DNA from: an uncultured Methanobrevibacter sp.
GTDB lineage: Archaea; Methanobacteriota; Methanobacteria; Methanobacteriales; Methanobacteriaceae
Reading direction: 5' to 3'
Assembly: GCF_937881195.1 (NCBI RefSeq)
Contig: NZ_CALGFC010000032.1
Location: forward strand, 75,469 to 139,468
DNA length: 64,000 nt
Part shown: in pieces, positions 47,850 through 59,230 of the stretch
Layout: the number at the start of each line of letters is the position of its first letter
How positions within the stretch are numbered: position 1 is the first letter of the stretch
Notes under the pieces: model-generated
What the model was told of the DNA's origin: nothing
Seen by the model: only the letters and a program-made list of their open reading frames with translations
Database searches by the model: none
Made by a program: the position numbers and the translations under genes

Positions 47850-48878
47850 CTATTCTGAGATATAATCATTAATATCAATGTCTAAATCATCACATATTCC
47901 TTTTAAATTTTCATATAACTTTTTATCTATGGATAATCCAGATTTTTGATTATTTGCAATATTTTTTACTTCAAGATCCCCTGGAACAAAAGTATCTCCA
48001 CTTTCACGAACTTGAGTCACAAACTCTTCATTTTTTTCTTTGAAATCATCAAGTTCTACAAATTTAGAAGGATCGATAGCTATAAAAAGGTCTCCCTTAG
48101 TACAATTTTCTGCATGGTTAGCAGTTCCTTTAACTCCAGTTCCAAATGCTGCATTAACAAGAGGCCCAGTCATTAATTCAATCATAAATGCTAGAGCATA
48201 ACCTTTGTGTGCCCCAAATGGTAATATAGAACCTTTCAAAGCTTCAGCAGGATCTGTTGTAGGATTACCTTCACTATCAAGAGCAACCCCTTCAGGTATT
48301 TCCTCACCTTTTCTCAAGGATTCTAACAATTTTCCTCTAGCTGAAGCAGAAGTAGCCATATCTACTGCAATATAAGTATCTTTAGAAGGAATTCCTATAG
48401 CAATAGGATTAGTTCCAATTAATGGCTTATTTGCCCCTAAAGGAGCAATAGCTGGTTCTGTATTAGCAGTAACAATACCTACAACATCATTTCTTATAGC
48501 CAAATCAGAATAATAACCAGTAACTCCAAAATGATTAGAGTTATGTGTTCCTACAGCACCAATACCCATTTTTTTAGCTTTTTCAATAGCTAAAATCATA
48601 GATTTATGAGCCACTAATTGACCAAATAGACTATTACCATTTATAAGAGCTATAGCTTCAGTTTCTCTTTCAATAGTAATTTCACCATCAGTTTTGATAT
48701 TGCCATTTTTGATACCATGAATATATTGAGGAAATCTTCCAATCCCATGTGAAGTAAATCCTTTTAAATCAGCATCTAAAGTAGCATTAGCTACTATTTC
48801 AGCATCGTCTTCATTTAAACCAAGTTTAGTTAATATTGCCATTAAAAGAGATTTTTCTTTTTCTGCTGTTAATATCAT
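47850..48878 (-). CDS. comC: L-sulfolactate dehydrogenase ComC
   Basis: A 342-residue NAD(P)-dependent enzyme of the malate/L-lactate (LDH2) family. Motifs are SHGIGRFPQYI near the substrate site, VGTHNSNHFGVTGYYSDLA with the catalytic His, and FGAHKGYALAFMIELM. In this genomic setting, next to comD and comE, it is best read as ComC, which oxidises sulfolactate to sulfopyruvate; malate dehydrogenase activity is also known for this group. The ATG at 48878 is used because GGTG lies five bases ahead of it; a GTG two codons upstream lies in that ribosome site. Confidence 0.9.
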   Translation of the reverse strand: MILTAEKEKSLLMAILTKLGLNEDDAEIVANATLDADLKGFTSHGIGRFPQYIHGIKNGNIKTDGEITIERETEAIALINGNSLFGQLVAHKSMILAIEKAKKMGIGAVGTHNSNHFGVTGYYSDLAIRNDVVGIVTANTEPAIAPLGANKPLIGTNPIAIGIPSKDTYIAVDMATSASARGKLLESLRKGEEIPEGVALDSEGNPTTDPAEALKGSILPFGAHKGYALAFMIELMTGPLVNAAFGTGVKGTANHAENCTKGDLFIAIDPSKFVELDDFKEKNEEFVTQVRESGDTFVPGDLEVKNIANNQKSGLSIDKKLYENLKGICDDLDIDINDYISE

Positions 48879-48907
48879 GAACACACCTTAAATCTTAAAT
48901 TTTTTTA

Positions 48908-49130
<223 letters not shown>

Positions 49131-49151
49131 AATATTGTCAAATTATTAAAA

Positions 49152-50177
49152 CTAATATTCTATGTTAGTAGATTTAAAAGTTTTAAGAGTGACTTTACTA
49201 GAATCAGAAGTTACTTTACCAATTTTATAAGCTTCACAGTCGCTATTTAAAGCATTTAATACTTTTTCAGAATCTTCTGGAGAAACTATAACAACAAAAC
49301 CTATTCCCATATTGAATACTTTATACATTTCTTCTAATGAAACTCCTTGATCATATATCAATTTGAATATGTCTTGAGGAGAAGGAAGATTATCCATATC
49401 AAATCCAACATCTTTATTAAGTCTTTTAAGGTTGTTAAAACCTCCTCCAGTTATATGAGCTAAACCATTTATATTAAAATCTTTTTTAAGTAGATTTACA
49501 ATAGGTTTTACATATAATTCTGTTGGGCGTAACAATTCTTCTCCAATTGTAGTCTCAGGATTATTTGGAATAGGATCATTAATATCAAATTTATTGTTTT
49601 CAAGAAGAGTTTTTCTAGCTAAACTCAAACCATTACTATGAATACCACTACTTCTAATACCAATTAAAACATCGTCTTCAGAAATATTATTTCCAGTTAT
49701 AACTTTATCAAGATCAACAAAGCCAATTCCAGTTCCAGCAAGATCAAAGTCATTTACTACTTCTGGAAGTGAAGCAGTTTCTCCACCAATAATAGCTATG
49801 TTTGAAAGTTTTGCTCCTTCTGCAAGACCTTCAGCAATTTCTTCAGCGATTTCAGGATTAGGTTCTTCAACAGCCAAATAATCGACTAAAGCTATTGGTT
49901 CTGCACCTACGCAGAGTATATCGTTTACGACCATAGCAATACAATCAATACCAATAGTATCATACTTTTCCATCATTTTAGCTACTAAAATTTTACTACC
50001 AACACCATCAGTACTCATTGCAATACCTTTATTGCCCATTTTAACTAAAGCTGCAAAATGCCCACTTTCAGTTATAATATCTCTGTATTTCAAAGTTGGC
50101 TTTAATTTTTCTGCTAACTTAGCAACTGTAACTTCTTCGAGGTCTATGTCAACTCCAGAATCTGAATAGGTAACCAT
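49152..50177 (-). CDS. purM: Phosphoribosylformylglycinamidine cyclo-ligase PurM
   Basis: A 341-residue AIR synthetase that closes the imidazole ring with ATP in purine synthesis. Typical features are [15 protein letters not shown] at the start, [63 protein letters not shown], and [19 protein letters not shown] precedes the ATG. Complete length. Other pur genes are not adjacent, which is normal in methanogens. Confidence 0.96.
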   Translation of the reverse strand: MVTYSDSGVDIDLEEVTVAKLAEKLKPTLKYRDIITESGHFAALVKMGNKGIAMSTDGVGSKILVAKMMEKYDTIGIDCIAMVVNDILCVGAEPIALVDYLAVEEPNPEIAEEIAEGLAEGAKLSNIAIIGGETASLPEVVNDFDLAGTGIGFVDLDKVITGNNISEDDVLIGIRSSGIHSNGLSLARKTLLENNKFDINDPIPNNPETTIGEELLRPTELYVKPIVNLLKKDFNINGLAHITGGGFNNLKRLNKDVGFDMDNLPSPQDIFKLIYDQGVSLEEMYKVFNMGIGFVVIVSPEDSEKVLNALNSDCEAYKIGKVTSDSSKVTLKTFKSTNIEY

Positions 50178-50835
50178 TTACTCACCATTTCTAAAATAAA
50201 TTAATGATTGATAATATATCATATAAATAATTTTTATATAAATAATATTTATATAAATAATTATTATATAAATAATTTTTACATGGATAATTATTATATT
50301 TAAATAATTTTTACATGTAAATATAAATATTTATTTTTAATATTAATTTAATATCACCCAAATAGTATAAAAAGTTAAATACCTAAATTAACAAGTTAAA
50401 TATCCAATTTCAACATTTAATATTTAATTTAAATTAATTAGGTTTATAAAATGAATGAAATCAACTATTAAAAATAAATTCACAATAATTTTAATGTATA
50501 AAATTTGTCATATTTAATATACAACATAAATATTTATTAATTTCATAATATTTATAGCTATTATATCATAAAAGTAATTTAGTTAATATTAATAATTAAT
50601 AAAAAAAGAGCTGATTAATCCAAAATATATAGATTAATCTAGTAATATAATAGATATTAATGAAAAAATTAGTAAAATTATAATATTTAAATCAAATAAT
50701 AATTTAAAAACAAATAAACTTATTTTCCAATAGCCTATTTAATAAATTATAAAAGAAATTTTTAATATAATTTTTAGTATTATTTACTTATTACTATTTT
50801 TAAAATTTTTTTAGCTTAATTAGTCCAAAGGCATC
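50178..50835. other. A/T-rich spacer between aCPSF1 and purM
   Basis: About 660 bases. A 17-base unit (tttatataaataatatt) is reiterated about three times at 50222-50280. Otherwise featureless; the purM promoter lies here. No RNA gene recognised. Confidence 0.5.
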
Positions 50836-52740
50836 TTACTGAATTCTAGTACATTCTAAATTAAGTGGAGTTTTAGTTTCAATTTTATAACTCCTGTGAA
50901 CACTTGAAGCTAAATCTAATGTTTTATATGCATCTCCATGACACATTATAACTTTTTCTGGTCTTGGAGAAAGTTTTTTAACATATTCCATTAATTGACG
51001 CCTGTTAGAATGACCACTGAATCCTTCAATTGTTTTAATCTCCATTTTGACATTATAAACTTTGGTTTTGCCTTCTTCTTTTAGAGGTATTTCTTTCCAG
51101 CCTTTTTGTATTCTTCTACCAAGAGATCCTTCAGACTGATAACCTACAAATATAAGAGTACTTTTTTCATCTTCACTTAACCATTTGAAGTATTCAACAG
51201 AATTTCCACCAGTTAACATACCAGAGGTTGAAAGAATAATACATGGTTCTCCTTCAACAATATCCTTTCTTTCATTTACATTTTGAACCTTATGGAAAGC
51301 TTCTGAAATAAATGGATTTCTTCCCATATGGAAAATTTGATCCCTAAGATCTTTACTTAAATATTCTGGTCTTGCAGTATGGATAGCTGTAGCTTCCCAA
51401 ATCATACCATCAATATAAATTGGAACTTCATCTATCATTCCATGACGCATATATTCCTCTAAAACAATCATTAGCTCCTGAGCTCTTCCAACAGCAAAAA
51501 CTGGGAGTAAAACTTTTCCACCTCGTTTAAGAGTTTTATATATAGTCTTCATCATTTGTTTTTCAGCATTATTCCTTGAAGGTTGAACATCTTCATGTCC
51601 GCCATAAGTACTTTCCATAACAACAGTTTCTACTCTAGGGAATCTTGATGTAGCAGGTTCTAAAAGCCTACTTCTTTCATATTTAAAATCTCCAGTATAA
51701 ACCATATTATGTTGACCATCACCTATATGCATATGAGCCATTGCAGAACCCAATATATGTCCAGCATTATGAAGAGTTAATCTTATATCTGGAGAGATAT
51801 CAGTTACTTCACCATAATCAAGAGTTATTGTGTGTTTAATACTTTTTTGAACGTGTTTTATATTAAATGGAAGAGGATCATCCTCTCTATGAGCAATATC
51901 AATGTGATCAAGCTGCAGTAATGTCATTAAATCTCTAGTTGGAGCAGTACAATAAATAGGGCCTTCATAACCATAATGATAGAGATAAGGTAAAAAACCA
52001 GTATGATCCAAATGAGCATGAGAGATTATAACTGCATCAAGATCAGATAAAGAGAATTCAGGAACATTTAAAAATGGATATGCATTTTTTTCGTCACCTG
52101 CAACATTAACCCCACAGTCAAGAAGAACACGACTATTTGGAGTTTGAAGTAACATACATGATCGACCTACTTCCCTAAATCCTCCCATAGAAGTTAATCT
52201 AGCCCATTCATTCTCATATTTTGAACCTTGATGGATTCTAGCACCAAGATCTTGTAATATCTTTTTTCGCTCTTTACTATTATGTTTAAGAGTATTTCTA
52301 ACTCTTTCAATAATTTCAGAAGATATTGGAGGAGTTCTCAATATTTTAGGAGCCCAGCCAGTATTTTTAACAACTTCTCTTGATGTTACTCCATATTTCC
52401 CAATGACAAGCCCTGGTTTTTTAGCCTCAATTACAACTTCACCAGTTACTTCATCAAATGAGATGTTTGTAATCATTGCTTCTTCTGGGACAATTTCATG
52501 TATTTTGTCTATTGTTTTTTCAGGGTCCAAAAGTACGGATTTATCAGACCTAATTATTATTCTTTTTCTTAAGTCTTTAGCTAAATTCCTTATTAGATCC
52601 CCATTTTCAGTTATTATTTCTGGGTTTTTTGTATAAATAACAACTTCCGGGCCTTCAAATTCTACTTTAGCAACTTGCACTCGCTCAGGAAGTCTTTGTA
52701 CGATTGTTTTTTTGATTTCTTCAAGAATCTCTGAAGTCAT
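50836..52740 (-). CDS. Beta-CASP ribonuclease aCPSF1 (FttA), transcription termination factor
   Basis: A 634-residue archaeal CPSF73 homologue. Two N-terminal KH-type domains occupy about residues 1-145, with GKYGVTS as the GxxG loop. The metallo-beta-lactamase core follows, with [10 protein letters not shown] (HxHxDH) and [11 protein letters not shown]. The beta-CASP domain has ESTYGG and [15 protein letters not shown], and SGHSNRRQ near the end carries a late conserved His. It cleaves nascent transcripts at U-rich sites and ends transcription in archaea. Its activity fits the many poly-T tracts behind genes here. Confidence 0.94.
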   Translation of the reverse strand: MTSEILEEIKKTIVQRLPERVQVAKVEFEGPEVVIYTKNPEIITENGDLIRNLAKDLRKRIIIRSDKSVLLDPEKTIDKIHEIVPEEAMITNISFDEVTGEVVIEAKKPGLVIGKYGVTSREVVKNTGWAPKILRTPPISSEIIERVRNTLKHNSKERKKILQDLGARIHQGSKYENEWARLTSMGGFREVGRSCMLLQTPNSRVLLDCGVNVAGDEKNAYPFLNVPEFSLSDLDAVIISHAHLDHTGFLPYLYHYGYEGPIYCTAPTRDLMTLLQLDHIDIAHREDDPLPFNIKHVQKSIKHTITLDYGEVTDISPDIRLTLHNAGHILGSAMAHMHIGDGQHNMVYTGDFKYERSRLLEPATSRFPRVETVVMESTYGGHEDVQPSRNNAEKQMMKTIYKTLKRGGKVLLPVFAVGRAQELMIVLEEYMRHGMIDEVPIYIDGMIWEATAIHTARPEYLSKDLRDQIFHMGRNPFISEAFHKVQNVNERKDIVEGEPCIILSTSGMLTGGNSVEYFKWLSEDEKSTLIFVGYQSEGSLGRRIQKGWKEIPLKEEGKTKVYNVKMEIKTIEGFSGHSNRRQLMEYVKKLSPRPEKVIMCHGDAYKTLDLASSVHRSYKIETKTPLNLECTRIQ

Positions 52741-53442
52741 ATAATCACTTTGAAAAATAAGATGTGTAAAAATCTTGATTTAAACAAAAATTATCTAAGA
52801 ATTCTAAAATATCTTATACAATTAATTTTTAAAACATGTAAAAAGTGTAATGTTCTAAAAAAATTTTACAATATTAAGCATATCATACAGATTTTAACAA
52901 ATTTTAACATTTTAAATATAATTTAATAAAATTGATTTCGAAAATCCTATTTTAAATATACTATAACAAATTTAAGTATTTTAAATAAGTCCTAAATCTG
53001 TAAACTCAAATATATGCAACATTTAGCTATTTGAGAGTTGTAATAAGTTTTAAAATTTATAAAGTGAATTTATAAAATGAATTTATAAAGTGAATTTATA
53101 AGTATATTTATAAAATGTATTTATAAAATGTTTAAATTAATAATATGTTTATTGTAAAATATTTTGAAATTAGATATTTTATAAAGTATTTTTGAAAACA
53201 TTGAATATAATTATAAACCATTATTTTAATAAACCATTATTTTAATCAAATAATATTATTAAAAAATGGAATATAAACATTAAATAATCAAAATATTTTA
53301 GGAATTCTTAATTTAGTTTTGTAAAAAATGTATTATAGTGAAAACAGTCTTTAACAAATAATATTCTGTTTGCTCAAGTCTTTCAATATACACATATTTA
53401 ATAAAATAAGTTTTAATAAATAAAAAATGTAAATTAGCTAAT
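52741..53442. other. Spacer with 13-base tandem repeat upstream of aCPSF1
   Basis: About 700 bases. Six degenerate copies of a 13-base unit (tttataaagtgaa) run from 53056 to about 53130. The proximal end holds the aCPSF1 promoter. No gene or RNA recognised. Confidence 0.6.
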
Positions 53443-54075
53443 TTAGCTAATTTCTTTTAATTTTGCTTCAATAATATCTTTAGATAACATTTCGAAGCCT
53501 TTTTCGCTATCAACAGTAGCTACTAATATACCATTTCCAGAATAAGTATCACGTTCCATAGCTGCCCTAATAGCCCTAATAGCTACATCAACACCCTCTT
53601 CAACATTTATACCTTCTTTTACTCTGTCTTCAAGTACACCATAGGAAAAAGTAGATCCAGAACCAGTAGAGATAAATGAATCTTTAATCATACCTCCAGC
53701 AGGATCAAGAGAATAAATTGAAGCTCCATTTTCATCCACACCACCAAGTAATGTCTGTACATATAGTGGAGAAGAATGTAAGATATTTGCAGCTAAAGCT
53801 GAAGCAGATTCAATACTAATATTTTCACCATTTCTCATTTTATATAATGAAACTTCAGCACTGATAACTTTCATTAAACTTTGTGCATCAGCAACAGAAC
53901 CTGCAATTGTAGCTGCAATATGATCATCAATTTTAAATATTTTTTCTGCGACTTTATGAGCTACTAAATTTCCCATACTAGCTCTTCTTTCGCTAGCGAA
54001 GACAACACCATCGGTACAAGTAATACCCACAGTTGTAGTGCCTTCTAATGTATCTAATGTGTTTTTATTACTCAT
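53443..54075 (-). CDS. psmB: Archaeal proteasome beta subunit PsmB
   Basis: A 210-residue protease subunit. The propeptide (first 12 residues, ending LEG) precedes Thr13, the mature N-terminal nucleophile in TTTVGI. Counting from Thr13 as 1, Glu17 (in ASERRAS) and Lys33 (in KVAEKIF) are in the catalytic positions. The SGS..... region (STGSGSTFSYG) near residues 136-146 is also intact. It forms the inner rings of the 20S proteasome with PsmA, which is not in the window. GAGGTG precedes the ATG. Confidence 0.96.
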   Translation of the reverse strand: MSNKNTLDTLEGTTTVGITCTDGVVFASERRASMGNLVAHKVAEKIFKIDDHIAATIAGSVADAQSLMKVISAEVSLYKMRNGENISIESASALAANILHSSPLYVQTLLGGVDENGASIYSLDPAGGMIKDSFISTGSGSTFSYGVLEDRVKEGINVEEGVDVAIRAIRAAMERDTYSGNGILVATVDSEKGFEMLSKDIIEAKLKEIS

Positions 54076-55008
54076 CTAATAACACCTCGTATGTGATAAT
54101 AATTTTTATTAAATAACTCTATTTTCGAATTATTTTATGATATGAATAATTAATTTAAAATTATTATTAATATATAAATTATCTTATATAAAATTATACA
54201 ATTAAATGCAATTTAAAGAGATAATCTAAAAAGATAACCATATTATTTACAGAAAAATCTTTAATTTATTGAAAATTAAATTAGAAATTCCCATAATTTT
54301 GCTTTAAATCAAAAAATTGAATAATAGTGGATATTATAAAATTAGCATAATTTTAATTTTTAAATATAAATTTTATCTCAAAATATATTTTTAATTAAAT
54401 ATAATCTTAATTTAGAATTATTTTTATTAAATAATTCTTAATTTTTAATATATAAATATAGAACTAAAATAAACATATTAACATAAGATAATATAAATCA
54501 ATTCAATATGTTCAGTCTAAGTAATAATAATATATATTTTAACTATATATAACATTTTCTATAATCTCAATTAAATTCTGCAAAAATGGACAAAAGATAA
54601 TAGAGCATGGCCAGATATTAAAAATATAAGCTATTTATATCTAACATAGAAATATAAGTTACAAAAACAATAAAATAAAAAATATTAAAACTACTTAATT
54701 AAAATTTAATCAAAACTACTCTAATTATTATATAACTATTATATGAAATTATGATTTAATATATTTTAATATATATTTTGTAAGTCCACCATAATAAAGT
54801 TTACTATTAAATTAATAAATTAAAAAATTTCAATGATTCTTAGAGAAGATTAAAACTAATTTAATATTAAATTAATAAATAAAATAACTTCAATGGATAT
54901 TAAAGAAGATTAAAACGAATTTAATATTAAATTAATAAATAAAAAAAAGTTTAATAAACCTTAAAGAAGATTTAAATTATAATTTATCTGATAATGAAAT
55001 AAATCAAT
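54076..55008. other. Large spacer with 60-base tandem repeat
   Basis: About 930 bases. Three copies of a 60-base unit, diverged by about 15-20 percent, occupy roughly 54801-54980; each contains aaattaataaat and agaagattaaaac. A slightly G/C-richer stretch at 54578-54625 shows no tRNA-like fold. The psmB promoter is at the 54076 end. Confidence 0.6.
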
Positions 55009-56229
55009 TTAATTAATATCTTTTTCTAATTTATCAAATATTATTTCAGCTATTTCAGTTTTAGAACATTTTGGAACTTCAAGAATTTCTTCATCAACAA
55101 GAATAACTTGGTTATTATCAGAACCAAATCCACAACTTTCAATACTAACATCATTAGTAACTACTAGATCTGTACCTACTTCTTTCATCTGTTTTTTAGC
55201 CAAATTAATCATTTCATCTTTTGAAATATTATAATCTGCTTTAAAACCTACTAAAAAGATATTTGGATTTAATTCCTTTATTTGCCTAATAATTTTTTCA
55301 GTTTGCTTAAATTCTAAAGATAGATTAATTGAAGAAGATATTTTAGATTCACTCTTGTTTATTGGAGCAAAATCAGAAACAGCAGCAGTAGCTATAAATA
55401 TATCATAATCTTTTACTAGTTCTTTTGTTATTTTATTCATTTCTTGACTTGATTCAACATATGTTATATCAAAACAATTTGGCATATCAACATCAATCAT
55501 TCCAGCGATAATCTTAACATCAAATCCTCTAGAGTAAGCTTCTTTAGCTAATTCTAAACCCATTTTTCCAGAAGATTTATTAGTTATCCCCCTTATTGGG
55601 TCAATAGCTTCATAAGTTCCTCCTAAAGAAATCAATATCTTTTTACTTAAATTAGGAGTGTTATCTTCAGCATTTGAATCATTATTATCTTTTTTATTTA
55701 TCTTCTGTTCATAATTACTTAAACTAATTAGATGTTTGGACTCTAATATTATATCTGTAATCTTTGGAAACTTAGCTTTACCTTCTTCCATTCTAGGACT
55801 TACAAATTGTACTTTTTTAGAAGATATCTCAGATTTTATTTTATCAATATTACCAGAAATAGATTTAAGCATAGAATCATGCATAGATGGTACAAATAAT
55901 ATAGGCGTATCATGACCATCAGCTGTTATAAGTAAAGAATTGATTGGATTATCAGATATTTTATATGCAAATTTAGTTATAACATTAGCTGTAGCAGGAG
56001 CAACAAGTATTAAGTCAGCTTGAGAATATTTAACATGTTCTATACCACCAGTGATATCTAAAACTACTTCTTCTCCTGTTGCAAATTCCATAGAATTAGG
56101 ATGGATTATTTTTGTGGCAGCATCACTCATAAATGATTTAACCTCAAAACCTTGTCTTCTTAATTCCCTAGCTAATTTAATTGACTCTGTAGCAGCTATA
56201 CTTCCAGTTACACATAATATAATTTTCAT
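55009..56229 (-). CDS. coaBC: Bifunctional phosphopantothenoylcysteine decarboxylase/synthetase CoaBC
   Basis: A 406-residue fusion for coenzyme A synthesis. The N-terminal CoaC flavoprotein domain (about 1-185) has ILCVTGSIAATESIKLARELR, EHVKYSQADLILVAPATANVI and SMHDSM. A short Asn/Asp/Lys linker (about 178-195) leads to the C-terminal CoaB domain with ILISLGGTYEAIDPIRGITNKSSGKMG, TAAVSDFAP and LVVTNDVS. It couples cysteine to phosphopantothenate and decarboxylates the product. Complete; AAGTGG before the ATG is a weak ribosome site. Confidence 0.95.
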   Translation of the reverse strand: MKIILCVTGSIAATESIKLARELRRQGFEVKSFMSDAATKIIHPNSMEFATGEEVVLDITGGIEHVKYSQADLILVAPATANVITKFAYKISDNPINSLLITADGHDTPILFVPSMHDSMLKSISGNIDKIKSEISSKKVQFVSPRMEEGKAKFPKITDIILESKHLISLSNYEQKINKKDNNDSNAEDNTPNLSKKILISLGGTYEAIDPIRGITNKSSGKMGLELAKEAYSRGFDVKIIAGMIDVDMPNCFDITYVESSQEMNKITKELVKDYDIFIATAAVSDFAPINKSESKISSSINLSLEFKQTEKIIRQIKELNPNIFLVGFKADYNISKDEMINLAKKQMKEVGTDLVVTNDVSIESCGFGSDNNQVILVDEEILEVPKCSKTEIAEIIFDKLEKDIN

Positions 56230-56566
56230 TTAAACCACTTTAAGATTAAATTATTGATAAAAATTTGATTTTTTAAAAATAAATTTTTTTTAAATATGTT
56301 TCTTTAAAAATAAATTTGCTATTTAAAATTTCTTTTTAAATAATAAATTTGTTTTCTAAATTTGTTTTTTAAAAAAATAAAAGTTAAATTCTAAAATATA
56401 ATTCTAAAAACACTTAAAAAGCATTATATAATTCTAAAAATGCTAAAATATAATAAAAATATTAAACAAGAGATTTTAATAAAAAAAATTTACAATTAAA
56501 GAAAATGGAAAAAATCCAAATTTTAATTGATAAATTGTTTTAAAATTTTTAAGTTATTTAAAATTT
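56230..56566. other. A/T-rich spacer upstream of coaBC
   Basis: About 340 bases with reiterations of aaaaataaatttg and aattctaaaa. Nothing else recognised. Confidence 0.5.
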
Positions 56567-57115
56567 TTAAGTTATTTTGAAATTGGATAGTATGAACTCG
56601 AAATTTTTAAGTTGATTTTGAAAATCATCTTGAGGAGCAGTACATAAAATAACAAAAACTTCATTATTATTTTCTATCCAAATGGCCCTGTGTTGTTTAA
56701 CTGAACCATTATCATCTTGAGTATATATAGCTTCTAAAGCATTATACGATCCAACAGACGTGTTTCCAATTGCAATTGGAGAATAGCTCGAATTGGAAAA
56801 TAATTTTGAATATGTCTGGTTAAAGTATGTATCCAAAGAAGAAGGAAGAGTTTTTTTCTCAATATTAACATTTACACTACTAAATCCATTACTAGCATCT
56901 TTAGATTTAGGATCAGCAACTGCCATTATTGAATCATTAGATCCAGAATTTGCTACAACCCATGAACCAGGATATTTAATTAATACGCCATTTTTAGCTA
57001 AGGTTTTAGGAGTATCTGTCCCATTATCCCCGGAATTATCGCTAGATGATGTGATACAGCCAGATACAAATATAACAGCTATTATAAGTACTATGCCTAA
57101 GATATATTTTTTCAT
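56567..57115 (-). CDS. PsbP-like lipoprotein
   Basis: A 182-residue exported lipoprotein. The signal peptide ends in the lipobox FVSGC with Cys20 as the lipid-attachment residue. A short Ser/Asn/Asp spacer leads to a compact domain (KNGVLIKYPGSWVVANSGSND ... FQNQLKNFEFILSNFKI). The YPGSWV start and the C-terminal FxxxLxSFKI pattern belong to the PsbP-like/DUF1795 fold often found in methanogen surface lipoproteins. Function unknown. It follows the 57143-57814 gene by 27 bases on the same strand, and AGGTG precedes the ATG. Confidence 0.85.
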   Translation of the reverse strand: MKKYILGIVLIIAVIFVSGCITSSSDNSGDNGTDTPKTLAKNGVLIKYPGSWVVANSGSNDSIMAVADPKSKDASNGFSSVNVNIEKKTLPSSLDTYFNQTYSKLFSNSSYSPIAIGNTSVGSYNALEAIYTQDDNGSVKQHRAIWIENNNEVFVILCTAPQDDFQNQLKNFEFILSNFKIT

Positions 57116-57142
57116 TAGTTCACCTATATTATGGTTTAGACA

Positions 57143-57814
57143 TTAATTAGTAGTTCCAGATTCATCATTACCAGAATTTCCACCATCAGAGCTTCCAGGA
57201 TCAGTATTATCTCCACTATCCTGTCCACCATTGTCATTAGAGTTATCATCCGAATTTCCAGAATCTGAACTATCACTAGAAGAATTAGTGTCAGTAGAAA
57301 CATCTGTACTAGTACTACTATTAGTATCAGTAGTGCTATTTGTAGCATTAACTAAAAAATTTGGAAATGCTGTATCATCAACCATAACAGAAGCTGTTGG
57401 AATAGTTGTTTGAGGACCAGTAAATAATCCAAAACTAATACCAACTAAAAAAGCACCAATTAAACATACAACTGCTAGAATAGCATATTTTCCTTTATTG
57501 GAAACTTTAACATTTGTTTTTACATTTTCATTACCTTTTGGCTTTACTACATATTTATTTATAAGATCTTGATCTTCTTTTTTGCTAGCTTCAGCCATAC
57601 TTCTTTGGGCAGGTCCAGAATTGTGTTTTTTAATAGTTTGCCTTCCCTGCATATTTCTTATTCTATTTGTAGCATCTAAATTAGCTATTCTGTTAGAATA
57701 TTGGTTAGATAAATATTTGTATTTATCTTCAGAAATATTTCCTGCCTCGTAATCCTTTTTAAGCTCTTGCATAATTTTTAAGAGCTTTTGTTTATCTTGA
57801 TTAATATTATCCAC
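57143..57814 (-). CDS. Single-pass membrane protein with cytoplasmic helical domain and Ser/Asp-rich outer tail
   Basis: A 223-residue protein. The N-terminal approximately 45 residues (LLKIMQELKKDYEAGNISEDKYKYL) form a short helical hairpin like SHOCT domains. A basic linker leads to one membrane helix (about 109-131, AILAVVCLIGAFLVGISFGLF). The C-terminal 70 residues are a low-complexity Ser/Asp/Asn/Gly/Thr tail outside the cell. The start is GTG without a clear ribosome site. It is the first gene of a pair with the PsbP-like lipoprotein, so both probably act at the cell surface. No enzyme function is visible. Confidence 0.75.
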   Translation of the reverse strand: MDNINQDKQKLLKIMQELKKDYEAGNISEDKYKYLSNQYSNRIANLDATNRIRNMQGRQTIKKHNSGPAQRSMAEASKKEDQDLINKYVVKPKGNENVKTNVKVSNKGKYAILAVVCLIGAFLVGISFGLFTGPQTTIPTASVMVDDTAFPNFLVNATNSTTDTNSSTSTDVSTDTNSSSDSSDSGNSDDNSNDNGGQDSGDNTDPGSSDGGNSGNDESGTTN

Positions 57815-58291
57815 CCCATAAGGCTTTTTATTCTAAAAAATAAATAATAATTAGATATTTATTATATAAAATTGATTATAAGAATTAATTTTATTATATT
57901 CCATAAATATTATAATAATTTTATTATATTTCATAAAATTATAATGAAAGTTATATCATTATACTAAAAGTATTATACTAAAAGTTATAATTATGAAAAT
58001 TATGTAAAATACTATTATAAAAATTTAGTATTATTTCATAATTTATTATAAAAAGTAGTATATAAAAATTACATTATAAATTATATATATTGTACAAATA
58101 ATTATATTATTGTATAAATTATATTGATTGTAAAAATATCTTAATGATAGTAATTTATCTTAATTATAATAATCTATCTTAATGATATTATAAAATATTT
58201 TATGATGAATATATTTTATAGGATATTTCAAATTATTAATTACTTAGAATATATTATATGTAAACTATTTTATTTATAATTTATCTAAAGT
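57815..58291. other. A/T-rich spacer after pheA
   Basis: About 480 bases, nearly pure A/T with reiterations of aaaattataatg and ttaatgata. It holds the promoter of the membrane protein pair. No gene or RNA recognised. Confidence 0.5.
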
Positions 58292-59230
58292 TTATGATTT
58301 ATCCAAATTTGCCTTAGGATAAGAACCTAATATTTTCATGTAAGAAACTTTTTTTTCGACAGTATTGAGGATATTTGAAATATTTGTCTCATCCCTATGA
58401 CCTTCAAAATCAACGAAAAATATATATTTACCTAATCCTTCTTTAGAAGGTCTAGATTCGATTTTAGTAAGATTTATATCATATTCAGCAAAAACCCCTA
58501 AAATATCATGAAGTCCCCCAGGATTATCATCAAAAAGAGAAAATAAAATCGAAGTTTTATCATTTCCAGTTATTTTAGTCTTATTTTTAGATAATAAAAC
58601 GAATCTTGTTTTATTATTTTTTATATCTTGAATATTTTTATCAATTGCTTTTAAACCATATAATTCTGCAGCTTTTAATGTTCCTATAGCTCCAACCCCA
58701 GATTTACCTTTAATAAATTTAGCTGCTGCTGCAGTACTTAAAGTGAAATGAGTTTTAATCCCATGATTCTCTAAATAATTTTGACATTGCGCTAATGCTT
58801 GAGAATGAGAATATACATCTTTGATATCATTAATATCATTATTTATAATAATATGATTATCATTACTATCAATATCCTTATTTTCATTAACATTATCCTC
58901 TTTATTACCATCAATATTATAAATATCCCCATCTACAAGAAGATTATGGCTAATTGGAATAATTAATTCTTTTTCAATGTTAAGGTCGACTTTATGAGCC
59001 AACAGATCTAATGTTATACCAACTGGTCCTTCAATAGAATTTTCAATAGGAACTATCCCTTTAGAACACTCACCAGTAGTAACAGATCCCATTACAGAAG
59101 GAATTGAACAATAAGAAACTAATTCTTCACCTAAGCTAGATGCTGCTTCATGTGTGAAAGTTCCATTTGGACCTAAAAAAGCAATTTTAGGATTTTTTTG
59201 ATTTTTGTTAAGATGTGGTTTTGAACCTAT
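58292..59230 (-). CDS. pheA: Prephenate dehydratase PheA with apparent ATA start
   Basis: About 312 residues. Prephenate dehydratase makes phenylpyruvate in phenylalanine synthesis. The conserved N-terminus KIAFLGPNGTFTHEAA lies upstream of the first standard start codon (ATG at 59092), and the frame from there to a TAA near 59239 has no ATG, GTG or TTG. A GGAG at 59239-59242 is followed eight bases later by ATA at 59230, taken here as the likely start; ATT or another codon is possible. Other parts are VPIENSIEGPVG, a regulatory ACT domain near the C-terminus (GGLHDILGVFAEYDINLTKIESRP), and an unusual Asn/Asp-rich insertion at about 120-140. Confidence 0.82.
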   Translation of the reverse strand: MGSKPHLNKNQKNPKIAFLGPNGTFTHEAASSLGEELVSYCSIPSVMGSVTTGECSKGIVPIENSIEGPVGITLDLLAHKVDLNIEKELIIPISHNLLVDGDIYNIDGNKEDNVNENKDIDSNDNHIIINNDINDIKDVYSHSQALAQCQNYLENHGIKTHFTLSTAAAAKFIKGKSGVGAIGTLKAAELYGLKAIDKNIQDIKNNKTRFVLLSKNKTKITGNDKTSILFSLFDDNPGGLHDILGVFAEYDINLTKIESRPSKEGLGKYIFFVDFEGHRDETNISNILNTVEKKVSYMKILGSYPKANLDKS

